DNA from: Mactra quadrangularis
Taxonomy: Eukaryota > Mollusca > Bivalvia > Venerida > Mactridae
Assembly: GCA_025267735.1 (NCBI GenBank)
Contig: CM046299.1
Coordinates: forward strand, 36,594,887-36,658,886
DNA length: 64,000 nt
Direction of reading: 5' to 3'
Shown: positions 35,601 to 50,600 of the stretch, one piece after another
How the letters are laid out: the number at the start of each line of letters is the position of its first letter
Position numbering within the stretch: position 1 is the stretch's first letter
Notes under the pieces: generated by a model
Told to the model about the DNA's origin: nothing
Database searches by the model: none
Seen by the model: the letters and a program-made list of their open reading frames with translations, nothing else
Position numbers and translations under genes: made by a program

Positions 35601-38600
35601 TATAGAAGTACTGTAATGAGTACTAAAATAGTATCAGTTTAAATCAGTGGGGTTCATGTACTGACAGTTGAATAAAATTGAACAATATGACTGATAAACT
35701 TGATGATGAAAATAAGCTTGCAATATTTCTATCCAGAATATGATCCATATTTATTGTATTTGTATTAGTTTTCACAACTTAGTGGTATTTAGTATAGAAA
35801 TCTTAATAGATCTGCAGCATGCAGATTTGTGACTTTTATGAATTATTAGATTTGCAATGTAAAGTATGGCATTTTCAATAAGAAGATATTTTGGAACATC
35901 CTTTGTGTCATCACTCTGTAATGAATGTTTATGTGGATTTTTTAGCTGCTTATGAGTTTTTTTCATTTATACATTGCATCTGACCAGCTCTGCTGAACCA
36001 GTTCTTGCTCATCCTTCCTCAAGGAGCTGTCAACTGTCAGGAATATTGTTAGGTGAATAGGTTTTATAAACTCGAATTTATTTGGTTTTCCAGCCGAAAA
36101 ACATGTATTTGAACTGGATGCATTTGAGCCGAACGAAATTATTTTACACATTATTACTGAAAAAACACACATCACAGGTTAAATTTTATGGTTCTGTGTA
36201 CACACATTTTTATTTCAACCATGTTCTGTATGGGTACACGCGCTACAAACTTAATGTTTTTTCTGCTAGAAAAAAACAACATCATTTTGAGTTCCTAATC
36301 AAATCTATTGTTTCCCTGACTCTGTTAAAAGTACAAAACTAAAAAGCAAACTAAATAATTGAATCCAATGTTACATGTACGAGGGATGATCCAGAAATAA
36401 CCGGACTGCTGATGCAGCGTCGACAAATTTTACTGCACATACTTAAAATATATATCACAAGAAAGGGCATTCATTTAGCAATAAAAAGCTATAAAATTAT
36501 ATTTCTCTCACGTATATGGCCGACAAAATAAACAAAAATACAACACAAGGTAAGCGCTAGTGGCGCCAGCCAAATTTTTTACGACGACGTCATTAACGTC
36601 ATAAAGTCTACCATCTACTAGGGCTGTAACGATTCACCGATGCATCGTGAGATCTTATTCGCGACTGTCCGATACGTGTGAATCGAATCGCGTCCTAAAA
36701 AATCGCGATTCAGAAGGCCCTTTACAAGAAATCAGTGAAAAACAAAATATACTACAATGTATATATCTACAGCATTTAACTTGCAATTGCAATCTTTACT
36801 CAATTTACTTCTTATTCTCAATAGTCATTAAACAAAGATAACATTTGTTTTGTTGATTTTATTTTGTGCCAAGTAAGGGTAATTAATAACTTTGTTAATT
36901 TTATGATTGTTTGATAAAATATCATAATTTGTCAATGCATTCATACCAAATTAACAATTTGCATCGTATCGCGATTAATATCGTAATCGCGAGGCATATA
37001 TCGTGATACGTATCGTATCGCGACCTTGGCCAAGATACGCAGCCCTACCATCTACGTCAACTGAACAGCTCGTAGTTGTAATAGTGCGTTTGTCTCTGGA
37101 TTATAATTCTATAATCAGATTTCATCTGTAGTTATGATTCTTTTAACAGCTATTTCTTGTGTTAGAAATCTCTGAATTGTCTCGTAACTCGAATGATACA
37201 CCTCCGCGCACTGTTACACTCTGTTACTCTTCTATCTTTCTCTAGAACGCTAGACTCGCTCAACGTTAACGACATATGTTCATCCTTCTGTCAACAAAAC
37301 CAAACCCAAACTTTAAGCCGGCTCGTTCATCAGCAAACCATTTGAGTCACACAAAAACTTATGTAAGGCCAACAGTGTTCATATGAGGCAATTGTCTAAT
37401 CATATTAACTGTTTCTGTCCGAGATTCTACCTATTGCTAATAAAATTGTACAAACCCGCAAAATTCACGCTTATCAAACTACAACATTTTTGTACGTTGA
37501 ACGTTGCCACCATGGGTGCATGTAACTTGATTTCTTCGTAGTCCATTATCTGAATGACATCAAAATTTGACAAGACGTTGCTAATGTGAAATGTTACGTT
37601 TTGGCGAAATTAGAATATTTTTACTTATTTTGTTAATTCATGGCGATACATAATCTCAAGGTGTTACGTTATGAAATTTGAGCTGCGGCGCCTCAGTGTT
37701 TCCATAGTTATTAAAGAATGGTTTTCTACGGACTAGATAAAGATTTATGTGTTATATTTCTTCTATTGAATGGAGAATGTTTGCTCTTTCTTTTGGTGTA
37801 TAATTTATAAATCAGTGGTAAATATTGTTATCTCTAGGTTATCAGTCCGGTTATTTCTGGATCATCCCTCGTATTAACCACTGCACTGTTGCCATAGAGT
37901 AGGCATGGTTGTTAGATCATCAAAACTTTTTTATTTAATACAGGTTCATCCATCAAGAAACTTTTTCGCTGTGGCTGAGAAAGGAAGCACTCCAAATATC
38001 AATATTTATGAATGGCCATCTTTAAAACTGTACAGAATATTGAGAGGTGGAACAGAGAAATCCTATTCATATGTCGACTTCAAGTAAGCCATTTTATTAC
38101 CATATGTCTTCATATCTCAGAATTTGTACTGATCTTCAAGAAAATTCTGAAAAGTCATTGAACTTTAAGAATGTGTTATGGAAAAATGAAATTTTTTTTT
38201 ATGCTTGAAAACATATCTAAGCATTGAAATGAAAAGTCTTTGACATAAATGTAAAACCATATGTTCATATTTTCTCATGTCATGGTCAATTAGAAAATAT
38301 TATGGAAAAGTCATGGAATTCAGGGGCCTATTCCGCAAGACGAGCACTTTGTATTGAACGTAGGGATTTCCTACTATTGCAATGCAGGTTTTGTAATTTG
38401 TTGTTGCAATTAACCATATTGTTACAGCCCTATTATCAGGGATATATTAACAATGAAAAATAAATATTATGTTTGACCATAGTCTTTCAATTTCTAATAA
38501 AATTGGAAAAATTCCTTTTATTGAATATCAATATAAAAACCAATAGCACCATTATCATCACATTGTAATAAATTGTTACTTCTTGTTAGTTTGTTTGTAA

Positions 38601-41600
38601 TGACGGTTGTTTTGATCTAAAAAAATTATAAATGTCTGTACAATCTACAAAATTAGGATATGAAAGTGGTTGACTGAACAGGTCATTTTAAGACCAAGCA
38701 GTATATCTCATTCACAGAGTTTTGGTCGCCCAAAAGAAATTATGGTTGCCCGAACTAAAAAGTAGTTATCCCGGGCGACTAGACACCCACTAATTTCGTG
38801 AACTGTCTGTACATGACACCTACATTTATCTTATGTGTTAGACTTCTTGAAGTGATTCTATTCAGCTATACTGTAGCAGTGTTTATTTATTTCAGTCCTG
38901 ATGGCACATTGTTGGCATCTCAAGGTGGTGAACCAGATTTTATGTTGACAGTATGGGATTGGAAACAAGAAAAAACTGTACTTAGATCAAAGGCATTCTC
39001 ACAAGATGTGTTTAGAGCAACTTTCTCTACTGAGCTAGATGGTCAGTTAACAACTTCAGGAACAGTTCATATCAAGTATGTTATCATGATATTTTTTGTT
39101 TTTGAGGGGCGGGGTCGGGTTAAACACTTTGATGCTGTGGCAACACATTGTGTAGGTCATACAACAGCAGTCAGTCAATCTACTCACTGTTCCTTGAAAG
39201 GCTAAATCTCTGGATTAAGCTGTTGACCAGTTACTAGGCACTTACTTCTGTTAGTGACTGATGATTGCCCTACATGATTTACAATTTTAAAAGAGTTAGA
39301 ACGACCATAGAAATTATTCTATGACCAAATTCTATGAAAGCATGCCATGATATGTATGGCAATTGGCGAACAATCAACAGTTTCATTGTATGAAATAATC
39401 AATTTTCACCAGTCTTGGACTTTTGGTGTGGGTTAAGACAACGCAGTTATAGAGCATAAAATATAGTATCATAATTATAATTATGGTTTTGATCATATTT
39501 TAGATTTTGGAAAATGGCTGACACATTTACTGGTCTGAAGTTACAAGGAGAGCTTGGTAAATTTGGTAGAACTGAAATCACTGATATTGAAGGATATGTA
39601 GAGTTGCCTGATGGGAAGGTATTGTCAGGATCTGAATGGGGAAATATGTTACTATGGGATGGTGGACTTATCAAAGTGGAAATTAGAATGAAAAATAAGA
39701 AATCATGTCATACAGGACCTATACAGCAGATCTTGTTAGATGAAGGTGAACTCATGTCTGTTGGAATTGATGGATATATCAGGGTATGTTAATATTTACT
39801 TCATTACCAGTATTTCATCTTTTTAATGTTATATTTTATTCAACTGTCAGTGGCACATACATAAACTCTGCTGATTTAAATACTTTTTAGCTCGACTTTA
39901 CGAAGTAATGTAGAGCTCTCCTACTCGCCCCGGCGTCGGCGTCCGCGTCGGCGTCCGCGTCCGCGTCCACACTTCTGATTAAAGTTTTTGTGCAGTAAAA
40001 TACTTTCTTCTATATCTTTGTTATTTCTTAAGATATTAACTTCAAACTTTAAATATATGTTCCTTACTATCAACCACATCTCATGTGACAAGGTCCATAA
40101 CTCCAAACACATTTTTTCAAGAATTATCTCCCCTTGAACTGATTGAAGTTTTTGTGCACAGATTAAAGTTTTTGTGCAGTAAAATACTTTCTTCTGTATC
40201 TTTGTTATTTCTTATGATATTAACTTCAAACTTTAAATATATGTTCCTTTCTATCAACCACATCTCATGTGACATGGTCCATAACTCCGAATGCATTTTT
40301 TTCAGAATTATCTCCCCTTGAACTTAGAGTTTTCTTTAAAAAATGTTTGTTTTTACTGCAACTGTTTTATTTCTTTAGGTATTGATTTCAAACTTTAAAT
40401 ATATGTTCCTTATTATCAACCACATCTCATGTGACAAGGTTCATAACTCCGTATACATTATTTTCAAAGTTATCCCCCTTGAACTTATAGTTTTCTTGAA
40501 TAAATATTTGTTTTTACTGCAACTGTTTTATTTCTTTAGGTATTGACTTTAAATATATGTTCCTTATTATCAACCACATCTCATGTGACAAGGTTCATAA
40601 CTCCAAATATATTTTTTTCAGAATTATCTCCCCTTGAAATTAGAGTTTTCTTTAAAAAATGTTTGTTTTACTGCAACTGTTTTATTTCTTCAGGTATTGA
40701 CTTCAAACTTTAGATATATGTTCCTTATTATCAACCACATCTCATGTGACAAGATTCATAACTCCTTATACATTTTTTCAGAGTTATCCCCCTTGAACTT
40801 ATAGTTTTCTATTTATTTCTTTTTTTTTCTTTGAATTTGTTAAGGTTATATTTTCAAATTTTAAAATATGTATGTGCCTTATCATCAACCACATCTCCTG
40901 TGACAAACACTTACTAAGTCGAGCATGCTGTCTCCTCTGACAGCTCTTGTTATTGATAGTGAGTACAAATATATTATTAAAGTGAGTTTCTTAATCAGTG
41001 AGGTTAATGTATGTGTAATGCATGTGCTAGTCAGGTCAGCACTGCATTACATATCCACCACTGACAGTTAAATAAAATTTATTGATAGAAAGCACTTCTA
41101 AATTACCCACAAAGATTTTCTTTTAAGGAACTGTTGGATCAGTTTAAGAGGGTAAAATCTGTTTCTTGCAATAATGACCATTATGCTTTGTGTATGCTAT
41201 ATTTAGTTAAAACATGCTGATGCTTTGGAAACAGAAGTATTTGTAAGGACTCATATTGATTCTTTTAGGAAATACTTCTCTACTGCCTGCTGAGTCTGTT
41301 AAATTCATATGATGCATTCAAAATTCTATTCATTGTAGTGCAAGATAATTATGTCAATGGTTGAGAAAATCTTGATGCTGACCTTTTAAGTAGATTAAAA
41401 GCATCTATTGGATTCTTGTTTCTGTTTCTTCTGAAAAATAACTTGTATTTTCTCTCTGTCTTGATCTCTCTCTCTTTGATGTATACTATAGTTAATTTTG
41501 ATTAAATGAATATATGTTTTGAAAAAATAAAAAGGATAATCAATTACTTTGGTTGATCCAGATTTGGATGAGATTGTAGATGACAACTCTATATTGTCAA

Positions 41601-44600
41601 ACATTACTGGAACATGATCAAGTTATTCTGCAGATCAGATTTTCAGATGGCATGGTGTTATATTTGAAGCACTGTTTTTGTTCCAGGTAAACATGATATT
41701 TGGCTTAAACTGTTTAGATAAACAATTTTTTTACTATATATAGCTAAACCTTTAGGACCAAGTGTTGAGATTTTTTATAAATGATTTTATATTTTTTTTA
41801 TAACAGATGCTATATTATTGTATTTAAGGTGTGGGATTTTGAAGCTATTGATACAGCAGATGCCACTGATGATTCTGGTATGTTTGAGATTGATCCAATG
41901 AATGAACTTAAAGTTGGTAATGATGTACAACTTAAATCTATTCTTAAATCTATTGACGCGGAGAATGAACCAACTATCTGGTATGCTCAGGTAAGGTATC
42001 ATGACAGTATGAGTTTTATTACTTATATTATGACTTTTTTCCTTATTTGTGCTCTTTTTATTTTTGAATCTTAAGTGTAAGATTACTAGTGAAGCCACTA
42101 CGGTCACTAGTTTTGTTCAGCTTGTTTTTAAAGAAAGAAAAATAAAAGTTCATAGCATTAGCTAGGTAACTTCTGGATAGGAACATTTACAATGGTTTAA
42201 AACCTATCTGATTATTTCTTTGAGCAAGATGCCTGACCCTGCTTGCTTATACATTGTAGCTCAGGTAGAATTAAGAAGAAGTAATTAAGTTGGAAGTATG
42301 TATAGTACAATTCGAAAAAGTAAAGTCGAAAGTTATCATTATTTACCATTGATTATTTTATAGGATGCCAATGGTGGAATATGGAGATTAGATTTATCAT
42401 TCTCTCATACATCAAGTGCACCGGAGAAATTGTTTACATATCATGCTGGTACAATAACTGGTTGTGATATGTCACCTGTATCACAAATATTAGCTACAAC
42501 TGGTGCTGATAGTGAGTTAGCTACTTTATAATTTTCTTTTTAGCGGGCTTTTCTTATGTGATAATCAATGTCAGACAAAAGTGTAAGTAAACATATCAGA
42601 AACGGTGAAAACTAAAAAAAACATATTCCTTTCACACAGACAATTGGCTAAGTTGGATATGTTTATAAATTTTTTAACTTTTGTTATAAAAGGGACATCA
42701 CAAATGAATAATGAAAACAAGAACCTGTAGGTTTTCCACCTTTGAAGGGAAAGCAACAATATGATTGCTACAGGGTGGGGGCGGTTAAACCAGGATACAC
42801 CAACATTATACCTAAACAGGTTCAAGAAGAAACTATAACAATATGACTTGGTTACTAAATCTTAAATCTTCACCTGTTACCCTCTCTTTATAAAATGTTT
42901 AGAAATAATTTTGAAGAATCTAGCTTTGCATCGTGGGTCATTCTTGGGAATGGTTTTTTTTTAATCAGTATGATAAGAGAAAAGGTTGCTTTTATGAGTT
43001 AACAATTGCTCTTAAAGCATTTTTTGTCTTTGATTCTATATATTTAATTGATATACTTTCTTACATTTTAGGTACTGTTCGTGTGTTTGACTATGTTCAA
43101 CAGAAACAGATCTGTGACTCTAGATTTTCTGCTGGTGGTACATCATTGATTTGGATTCCAGAAATTGTAAGTTTTATTATAGTTTGTTAATGGACTTAAA
43201 CTTGAATGTTAGGTTTATGTTAAATTTAATCAAATGTTGATTGTGTGTACATTAACTCTGCTAATTTAAATATATTTTTATCATTTGTGAGTACAGAAGT
43301 ACTGTAGTGAGTATTTAAATCAGAGGAGTTAATGTATGTGCCACTGGCAGTTATATTAAATTTAACAATGTTTTAATCAAAGGTGGGCGTCTTTTTCAAT
43401 GCAGATTTGTTTTGCTCATTAAATCTTTAATCCTAAGTGCATTTATTAATAGTATCATGTCATATGAAAAATTAATTGCTCTACTCTAGTAAATGTTAAA
43501 TATTTATTTCTCAACCTTACATTTAGTGTTCTCTCTAATTTTGATGGAGATGGAAATTTTGTCAACTTGGAATTCAGTCTTAAGCCATTGTTCATTATTG
43601 TATTTTGTAATGAATTTAAAAAATCATGATTTAGGAGATGGCTCTTGTACTCCTTTGCCTTCAAGCTAGCTTCTATGGCGATATGGTAGAGTGTCTGTCT
43701 ATGACTCTAGATGTAGTGGGTTCAAATCTCAGTTTAGACCATTGATTTTTACCAGGTTAAGTGTTTGCATGAAACCCATGCCTATAGTGTTGACGGACAT
43801 GTTTAATGCCACATCAGATAAAGAACAAAATGTTAAAATGTGGCTTATAAAGTTTTGGAAGCTAGAACTATGCACAAAAGTGTAGTGTCAAAAATTGAGA
43901 TTTATTGTAATCGTTGTGATAATTAGTATACAAAAAAGTAGGCAAGTAGTATATCATGCTAAAAGGGTGAGCAATGCATTTATGATAAAGAAAGGATGCC
44001 TCTAGTAATACAAGTGTCATCCAATAAAGAGATGAGACAATCTTAATATGATTTTAACTTTGCTATTCTTTGTATTTTAGATTGATCCAAAAGGTGGTTC
44101 AGTGATAGTTGGTTTTGAAGATGGTGTAGTTAGATCATTGGGTATTAGTAAGATAACTGACGATTCTACACGTAAGAAGAAACATCATGAATGTAGTGTA
44201 GAACTTTTACAAGCATTTAAACCTCATAGTAAAGCTGTCACATCTCTAGCTATTGATGCTCATGGTGATATCTTGGCATCTGGGGTAAGTTACATACTTA
44301 TTTATTGTAATTAGTGTACAAACTCTTTTTTGCAGACCCCCTATTCCATATTTACAATTAATTTGTTGAAACATAGTTTCATATTATTTTGATGTAACAT
44401 TATAAAAAAAGAAAAAAAGTACTGAAAAAAATTGAAATGATATTTTGAAAAATTGAAATAATTTTTTTTATGAAATAATACTTCATAAAAACAATACAAT
44501 AGCTTGTTATAACAAAATAATATTACATTAAAACAAAATTGTGAGTATGGAAAAAGTATTAACAAATTTCACTTTAAGGGTTCCATACTTTCATCTATTC

Positions 44601-47600
44601 ATATTGATGATTATTTCAATATTTGAAATGAACTGAGCTTAGAAATTCAGATAAATGACGAAAAAAAACAATATAAAAAGTTGATAGCTTGTTTTTTGCT
44701 ATATATATAGCAATGGTTGACTGACCCCTGTTATATGACCTATACAATGTGTTGCTATGGGGTTAAACCCAACAACTAAAAAAGAAATATAAAAAGTTGA
44801 TAGCTTGTGTTTTGCTATATACATTGTATATAGCAATGGTCACTGTTTTTGTTGTTGCTTTAAAAAAAAATGTCAAATTTCTTACCTATTGAAGTACCAA
44901 TGTTTCTATCCTCTGGTCTATTAAAGTGCTTTTATGAACATTTGATGTATTATAATATTTTTGAATTTCTAAATTATATGTACATGCATTTTCAGAGTTA
45001 TGACGGCACAGTGTTCTTCATGAAAATTAGTAAAACATATGAGCCTATTGGTTTTACTAAAGTTGCAGGTCCCGTTACTAAGATACAATGGTCTCCTGAT
45101 AGATTTGTAAGTGTGATTACTTACTGTTTCTAAGTCTATATGATGTACTTGCACATTTTAATAGTACAATTGTAACTATACTATTTGTTTTGTTGGTAAA
45201 CTCTTTTTAAAATTTTATACAGTGCTAAATTTGTTTCTTTATTCCTAATTTTGAATCAAATTTTATTTTAGAAATAACTTACAGATGTCTATGTTTTATC
45301 ATATAATAACATATAGGCGCTCATTATTGCCCATAGGAATTAAATCACAAGCTCTTTAGCGCATCAAACAAGTGCCTATAGTTCATTATACATTTAAACA
45401 TAGAAAACTGTTCATTTTGAAGATCTGTTTTTACCAATTTACACTATAATGAAACATGTTGTTATTGATATTAATCCTGTTGTGTAAATGTTGAAAATAG
45501 TATTGATTTATACATTTTACATAGATTTGTATTAGCTTTTTACGCTATTTTCTTTTTGGCTTGGTTTATAAAACAAGAGGATAAACTATTACAGTTCTTT
45601 ATCTTATCATAAAATAATGTATACATAACCCCCACTCCTAACCTTATATAGTGAAAATGCACATGACTATGTTAGAATTATCAGTAAACTTATTATGTGT
45701 TCCTTTCTTCCAGGATAAAACAACTGTACTAATATTTTGTCTTGGAGGTATTGTTCAAGAGATTGAATGGCCAGAGAAAGGACAATTTGATACATCTCAT
45801 TCCTTTGAGATTCAAGGACTTAAAAGTAGATATTTCAGATTTGGAAGTATTAAGTCTAGATTAAGGGTAAGTACATGTAGTTGTTTACATGTGTATTGGG
45901 CTATTTATTAGGGCTGTTACGATTCGCCAGAAGTGTATTGCAATATACTGCAATACGCTAGCACCGTATCACGATACATACCACGATATATTGTGGGCTT
46001 TTAGATTCGTTGTGGCTACGCTGTATTTAACAGAAACATTGCAACTCTTAAATGTAGCTACTGATAGAATTTAGCCTCTTTAAGTATATATGATCATTTA
46101 GGACTGTGACGTGCCCCAATCGAATAAATTCTTGTAACTTAAGGTAAGAAGAAATGAACAATGGAAATACTGTGGTTTCACTACTTTTATTTTGCCAAGG
46201 GAAGAATTTTCCAATAAAAAAAAAATTCGTTAAAATCGTACCACGGTAAGTATTACCACAGCTGCGTATTGCAATATACCGGTATATCGTGACAGCCCTA
46301 CTATTTATGTACTATTTAGTGTTTTAGTTTTAAGTTAAGCAGATATTAATAATTATTTGAACACTTAGTTTTTTTAGAGGCAATTGTGTTCTGACCCAAG
46401 GACATGATTGAAAAAATCCTGAAGTTTTAATCTTAGATAAAATAAAATGTTATACTCATTTTCAATGGATTTGATTGAGAGCTCAAATTGATGTGTTCTG
46501 CCTGCAAAACTTTTTTGTATCAGATGTACCCATTCTGAACAAATGTGAAATTGATATTTGTGGACAAAGAAAAATAGGATTTAATTTGTGTTGACTGCCT
46601 TTTATAAGTAATGTGTTTTCGCAGTAATTACCTATTCGTTTGAGTTCTAGACATGAACTATTGTACATGCCATATGTGTATATATCACCTATAGTTTCTC
46701 AGTTTTGCAACATGTTAAAAAAATGAAGTTTAAATCATACTAGAAATAGATAATCACACAAAAAGTGCATAATTAGGGACTTTCGTCAGTTATCTTTCCC
46801 TGATAAAATCTGGAGTAATCCAATTGGTAAGTAGGTCCTTACAGTTGAAATTCTTGGATTTTATCATTGAATTCCTATGTAAAGGATAACAAAATATTTC
46901 ATCTAATATCTTTCTTGTTAATGAAGATATTTACAGAAGTGCTGAAATTTAGATAGTTCTTTCCCCAAAAAATACTCAGCTTGAATTTCAAACAAATTAA
47001 ATGATTTACAAAAGTAATTTTAGATTAATTTTGGTAAATTTACATGAAAAAGTAAGGGTAAAATCCGAGTAATCCAACTAATAGGACCTACCTATTTGAA
47101 GAGTATACAAGGGGAAATAACTGACTAAAGTCCCTTATTTTGTTTAAATGTGTTGTAATCTACATTATATCAAACATTAAATCTTGTTTTTATCTATGTT
47201 CAGCATGAAGAAGAACTTGAAAGAAAAGCTAAGGCAGAAGAAGAGAAAAGAAAACAAAAAGAAGCAGAAAGAAGAAAGAGAATTGAGAGAGGTCTAGAAG
47301 TAGAGTCAGATGAAGGTGAGACAATGGTTAAATAGATAACTAAATACAAGTTAATAATACCAAATAGTGTACAGCCCTTTAATTTCATGTCAATTTTTTC
47401 TATATTTTTGCATGGTTTAGAATTCTAAAATTTGACAAATATTCCATCATTACAAGTATAATCTTTTTATACCCCCGCTTCGAAGAAGAGGAGGGTATAC
47501 TGTTTTACCCTTGTCCATGCGTGCGTGCGTGTGTGCGTGCGTCCGTCCGTTACAAAATTTCCGTCACAGTTTTCTCAGCAACTATAACATGCAGCAGCCT

Positions 47601-50600
47601 AATACTTTGCATATTGCTTCATCCTATAGTCCCATGTGGTGTAAAGCGATTTCATGCTCCTTGCTCATCTACTTCCTGTTTGTGGCATATTTTTAGATTT
47701 TGTTAAATGAAATTCACATTGTGATAGTCATATTTCTCACTGCGGGGGTATCACTAGTGAGCATTAGCTCACAGATTTACTTGTTTGATTCAGATATATT
47801 TACAGGATTTTGAAAACATGCTATGATTGTTGACCACAAATATGGCAAACATTAACCCCTGCTAAAACAACCAACTGTCCAGTAGTCAAATGAATTATGA
47901 TCTAGAAAATCAAACAGTAAAAAGCTGTTAAAAGTAGTTGTATTATTATGTACATTCAGATCTCGATACAACAACATCGTTCATTCCCAGGAATCATGTT
48001 GTTATAACACATATGTTATAAATTCTTTGTGTTGTTATATGACTGTATACTGTCACTTTTGACCAGAACAGTTTACTTGCAACAATATGCGCACAAAAAA
48101 TGAAAAAAAGAAACTGATTTAATTTTATAAGACATTTTTACTTATGACTAAACTTTTATTGTGATTTCTCAATGAAAACTGTCTTTGTTTCTAACTTGAT
48201 TGAAAAATACATATACAGTTAAATCCTTCTCAACTGGAATTGCTCTGGACTGAAAAAAATCCAGTTTGGAAAGGTTTCTAGAATAGTTTTACATCTGACT
48301 ATCAGATTTCACATAAGTGTTTATGTGGTACACCTACATTGATCTTGTATAAATAAAGACGAAAAATATTTTGGACCTGACAAAAAATTCCAGTTGGCAG
48401 AGAATTTCAGATTAGAGGGTTTCTGGTTTAGAGGGGTTCCATTGTCAATTTTCTATTTATTTACAATGTTATTGTATTTACAGAGGAAGAAGAAGAAGAA
48501 GCCGAACCAGAGCCAGAATGGGAACCATATATACCATCTGAACCAAGTCAAATATTGACTGGATATTATTCTGAACCTGGCCAGTTTTGGCTTTCTATGG
48601 TAATTTCATATTTGTATCATAATTATTGTTCCTTTATTTCCTCAGTGGCTGAGTTGACTAGAACATTGGATTGATTGTCATTTGATAGTCAGTGCCACAT
48701 TGATTTGAATCACACCATAAACCTAATCCATTGTTTCATTCAGCAAGTACTATATTCTGCATGCTCAGCACTAGGGCATGTTTATTAAATTACACAAAAT
48801 AGCATAGAACTGCTATTTAATCTGGTGTGATAAAAACATGATTTTAAATGTGAGTTCTAGCATTTGCTTTATTATTTTATTCTCGTTAAAATCATTTTTT
48901 TTGTATTTTGGGAAAATACCTTATTAGGAACTCCAATTTATGTTTTTTTCCACTCGTGCACTAGCAGTACAAACAATGTTTGTGACACTTTTTCTAAAAA
49001 GCATGAACATGTATTAAAGCCTGTAGTTCTTTGTACACGTGTTTTCATGGTAATGGTTAAAGTTTGTAAAAAATTTGTTAAAAATCAAAATATTTGATTC
49101 CAAATAGAGTCGATTGAAAAACATCTTTTATATCTTTGATTTCTTGATTACACAGTTGTACAATGATCTATACTTGTTTTATTGTTTTCAGGGCGATTTT
49201 GATGCTGGATATTTATATAAATGTAAATTTAGTGATGAAGATACAACTAACAGAGATGAAACTGTTGTTGATGAACCTATACAAGCTGTACCAGTAGTAG
49301 ACTCAGATGATATGCCTATCTATACTATTACATGGAGGTAAGATTAATTTTACATCCACTTATTGATGAAATCCAATTATAACATCATAAAATTTAGCTC
49401 GACTACAAAGTATAGTGGGACTCTCCTACTCACCCGGCATCAGTGTCTGCATCCACATTTCAGATTAAAGGTTTTTTTTCTGAAATACAAGTTACTCTAA
49501 ACTTTTTATTTCTTTAAACTTAAAATTTATGTTCCTTATTATCAACCACTGATCATGTGACAAAGTTCATAGCTCTAAATACAATAATTTTAGAATTATC
49601 TCCCATTGAACTTAGAATTTTCTTTCAAATTTTTTTTTAATGAAACTTCTTTATTTTTTAAGGTATCTACTTAAAACTATATAAAGATGTTTCTTATCAT
49701 CATGATGTGAGAAATATTGTGAACATTGGTCTCAAGTTATCCAAAATAAGTAAATACTTAGTTTTTAAAAGTAATACTTTATTTTAAAAGAAAGTCTTGA
49801 ATACAAAATGATTAATGTTCTTTTTTGTTATGTACAATCATTACTATTTATCTTTGCAGTAAAAATGGAATGCAGGCATTATTTGGTATGATGAACGGAC
49901 AGATTAGGATACAAAATTTAGAGGATGCCTACAGTATTGCTACAATGGGTCCATACTGGTGTCTGAGTGTACATGATAATAACTATGGTCATATTACAAG
50001 TCTTAAAGAGAGTTATGATGGAACAGTTCTTGTATCTACTGGTGCTGATGGCAACTTCTTCCAATTCTCAATTATGCAACAAGAACAACTAGATCAGAAA
50101 ATTGCAGAAAATAAAGCCAAACTTCCATCTGCCAAGGTAATTTTTAGGGGGTTGGGTTTAACGCCATACAAAACATTCTATTGGTTGATTCTGTACTTAT
50201 TATACCCCCGCAAACGAAGTTTTCGGGGGTATACTGGAATCACCCTGGTGGTTGGTTGGTTGGTTGGTTGGTTTGTTGGTTGGTTGGTTGGATATGTGGT
50301 CTGTCCCAAAAAATTAATACATTTGTAGTATGTTTATTTCTTAATGTATTTATATAGAAGCTGTTATATACCATGATTTAATGGTATATACAAAACTCAT
50401 GTAACTATGGAAACATATCTCACTTGTTTAAAATATTTAATTGCGTTATATATTTTAAATCTAATTAGATAACTGTATAGTTTGCTTTTTTTCTCAATAG
50501 ATTTTTTCTTATCTTATTTTATAGAATTTGCACAGGCGTTTACAGTTGATGTTTATATGCATGTTATATCAATTCCAATTCAAAATGGCCGACTTGCGGC

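Larger units (their letters stand above)
36378..37873 (-). mobile_element. Mariner-like element, 1.5 kb, perfect 30-bp ends
   Basis: TACGAGGGATGATCCAGAAA (36378) and its exact inverse at 37873 are part of 30-bp inverted repeats with no mismatch, including the TA target. The interior has a decayed minus-strand transposase remnant and a younger hAT MITE inserted at 36619-37047. It lies in CFAP44 intron 6. Confidence 0.85.

Noticed and set aside
41620..41700. Possible extra CFAP44 exon
   Set aside because: Exon 9 (phase 0 end at 39783) joins directly in frame to exon 10 at 41829, giving GYIRVWDFE, the expected WD blade.
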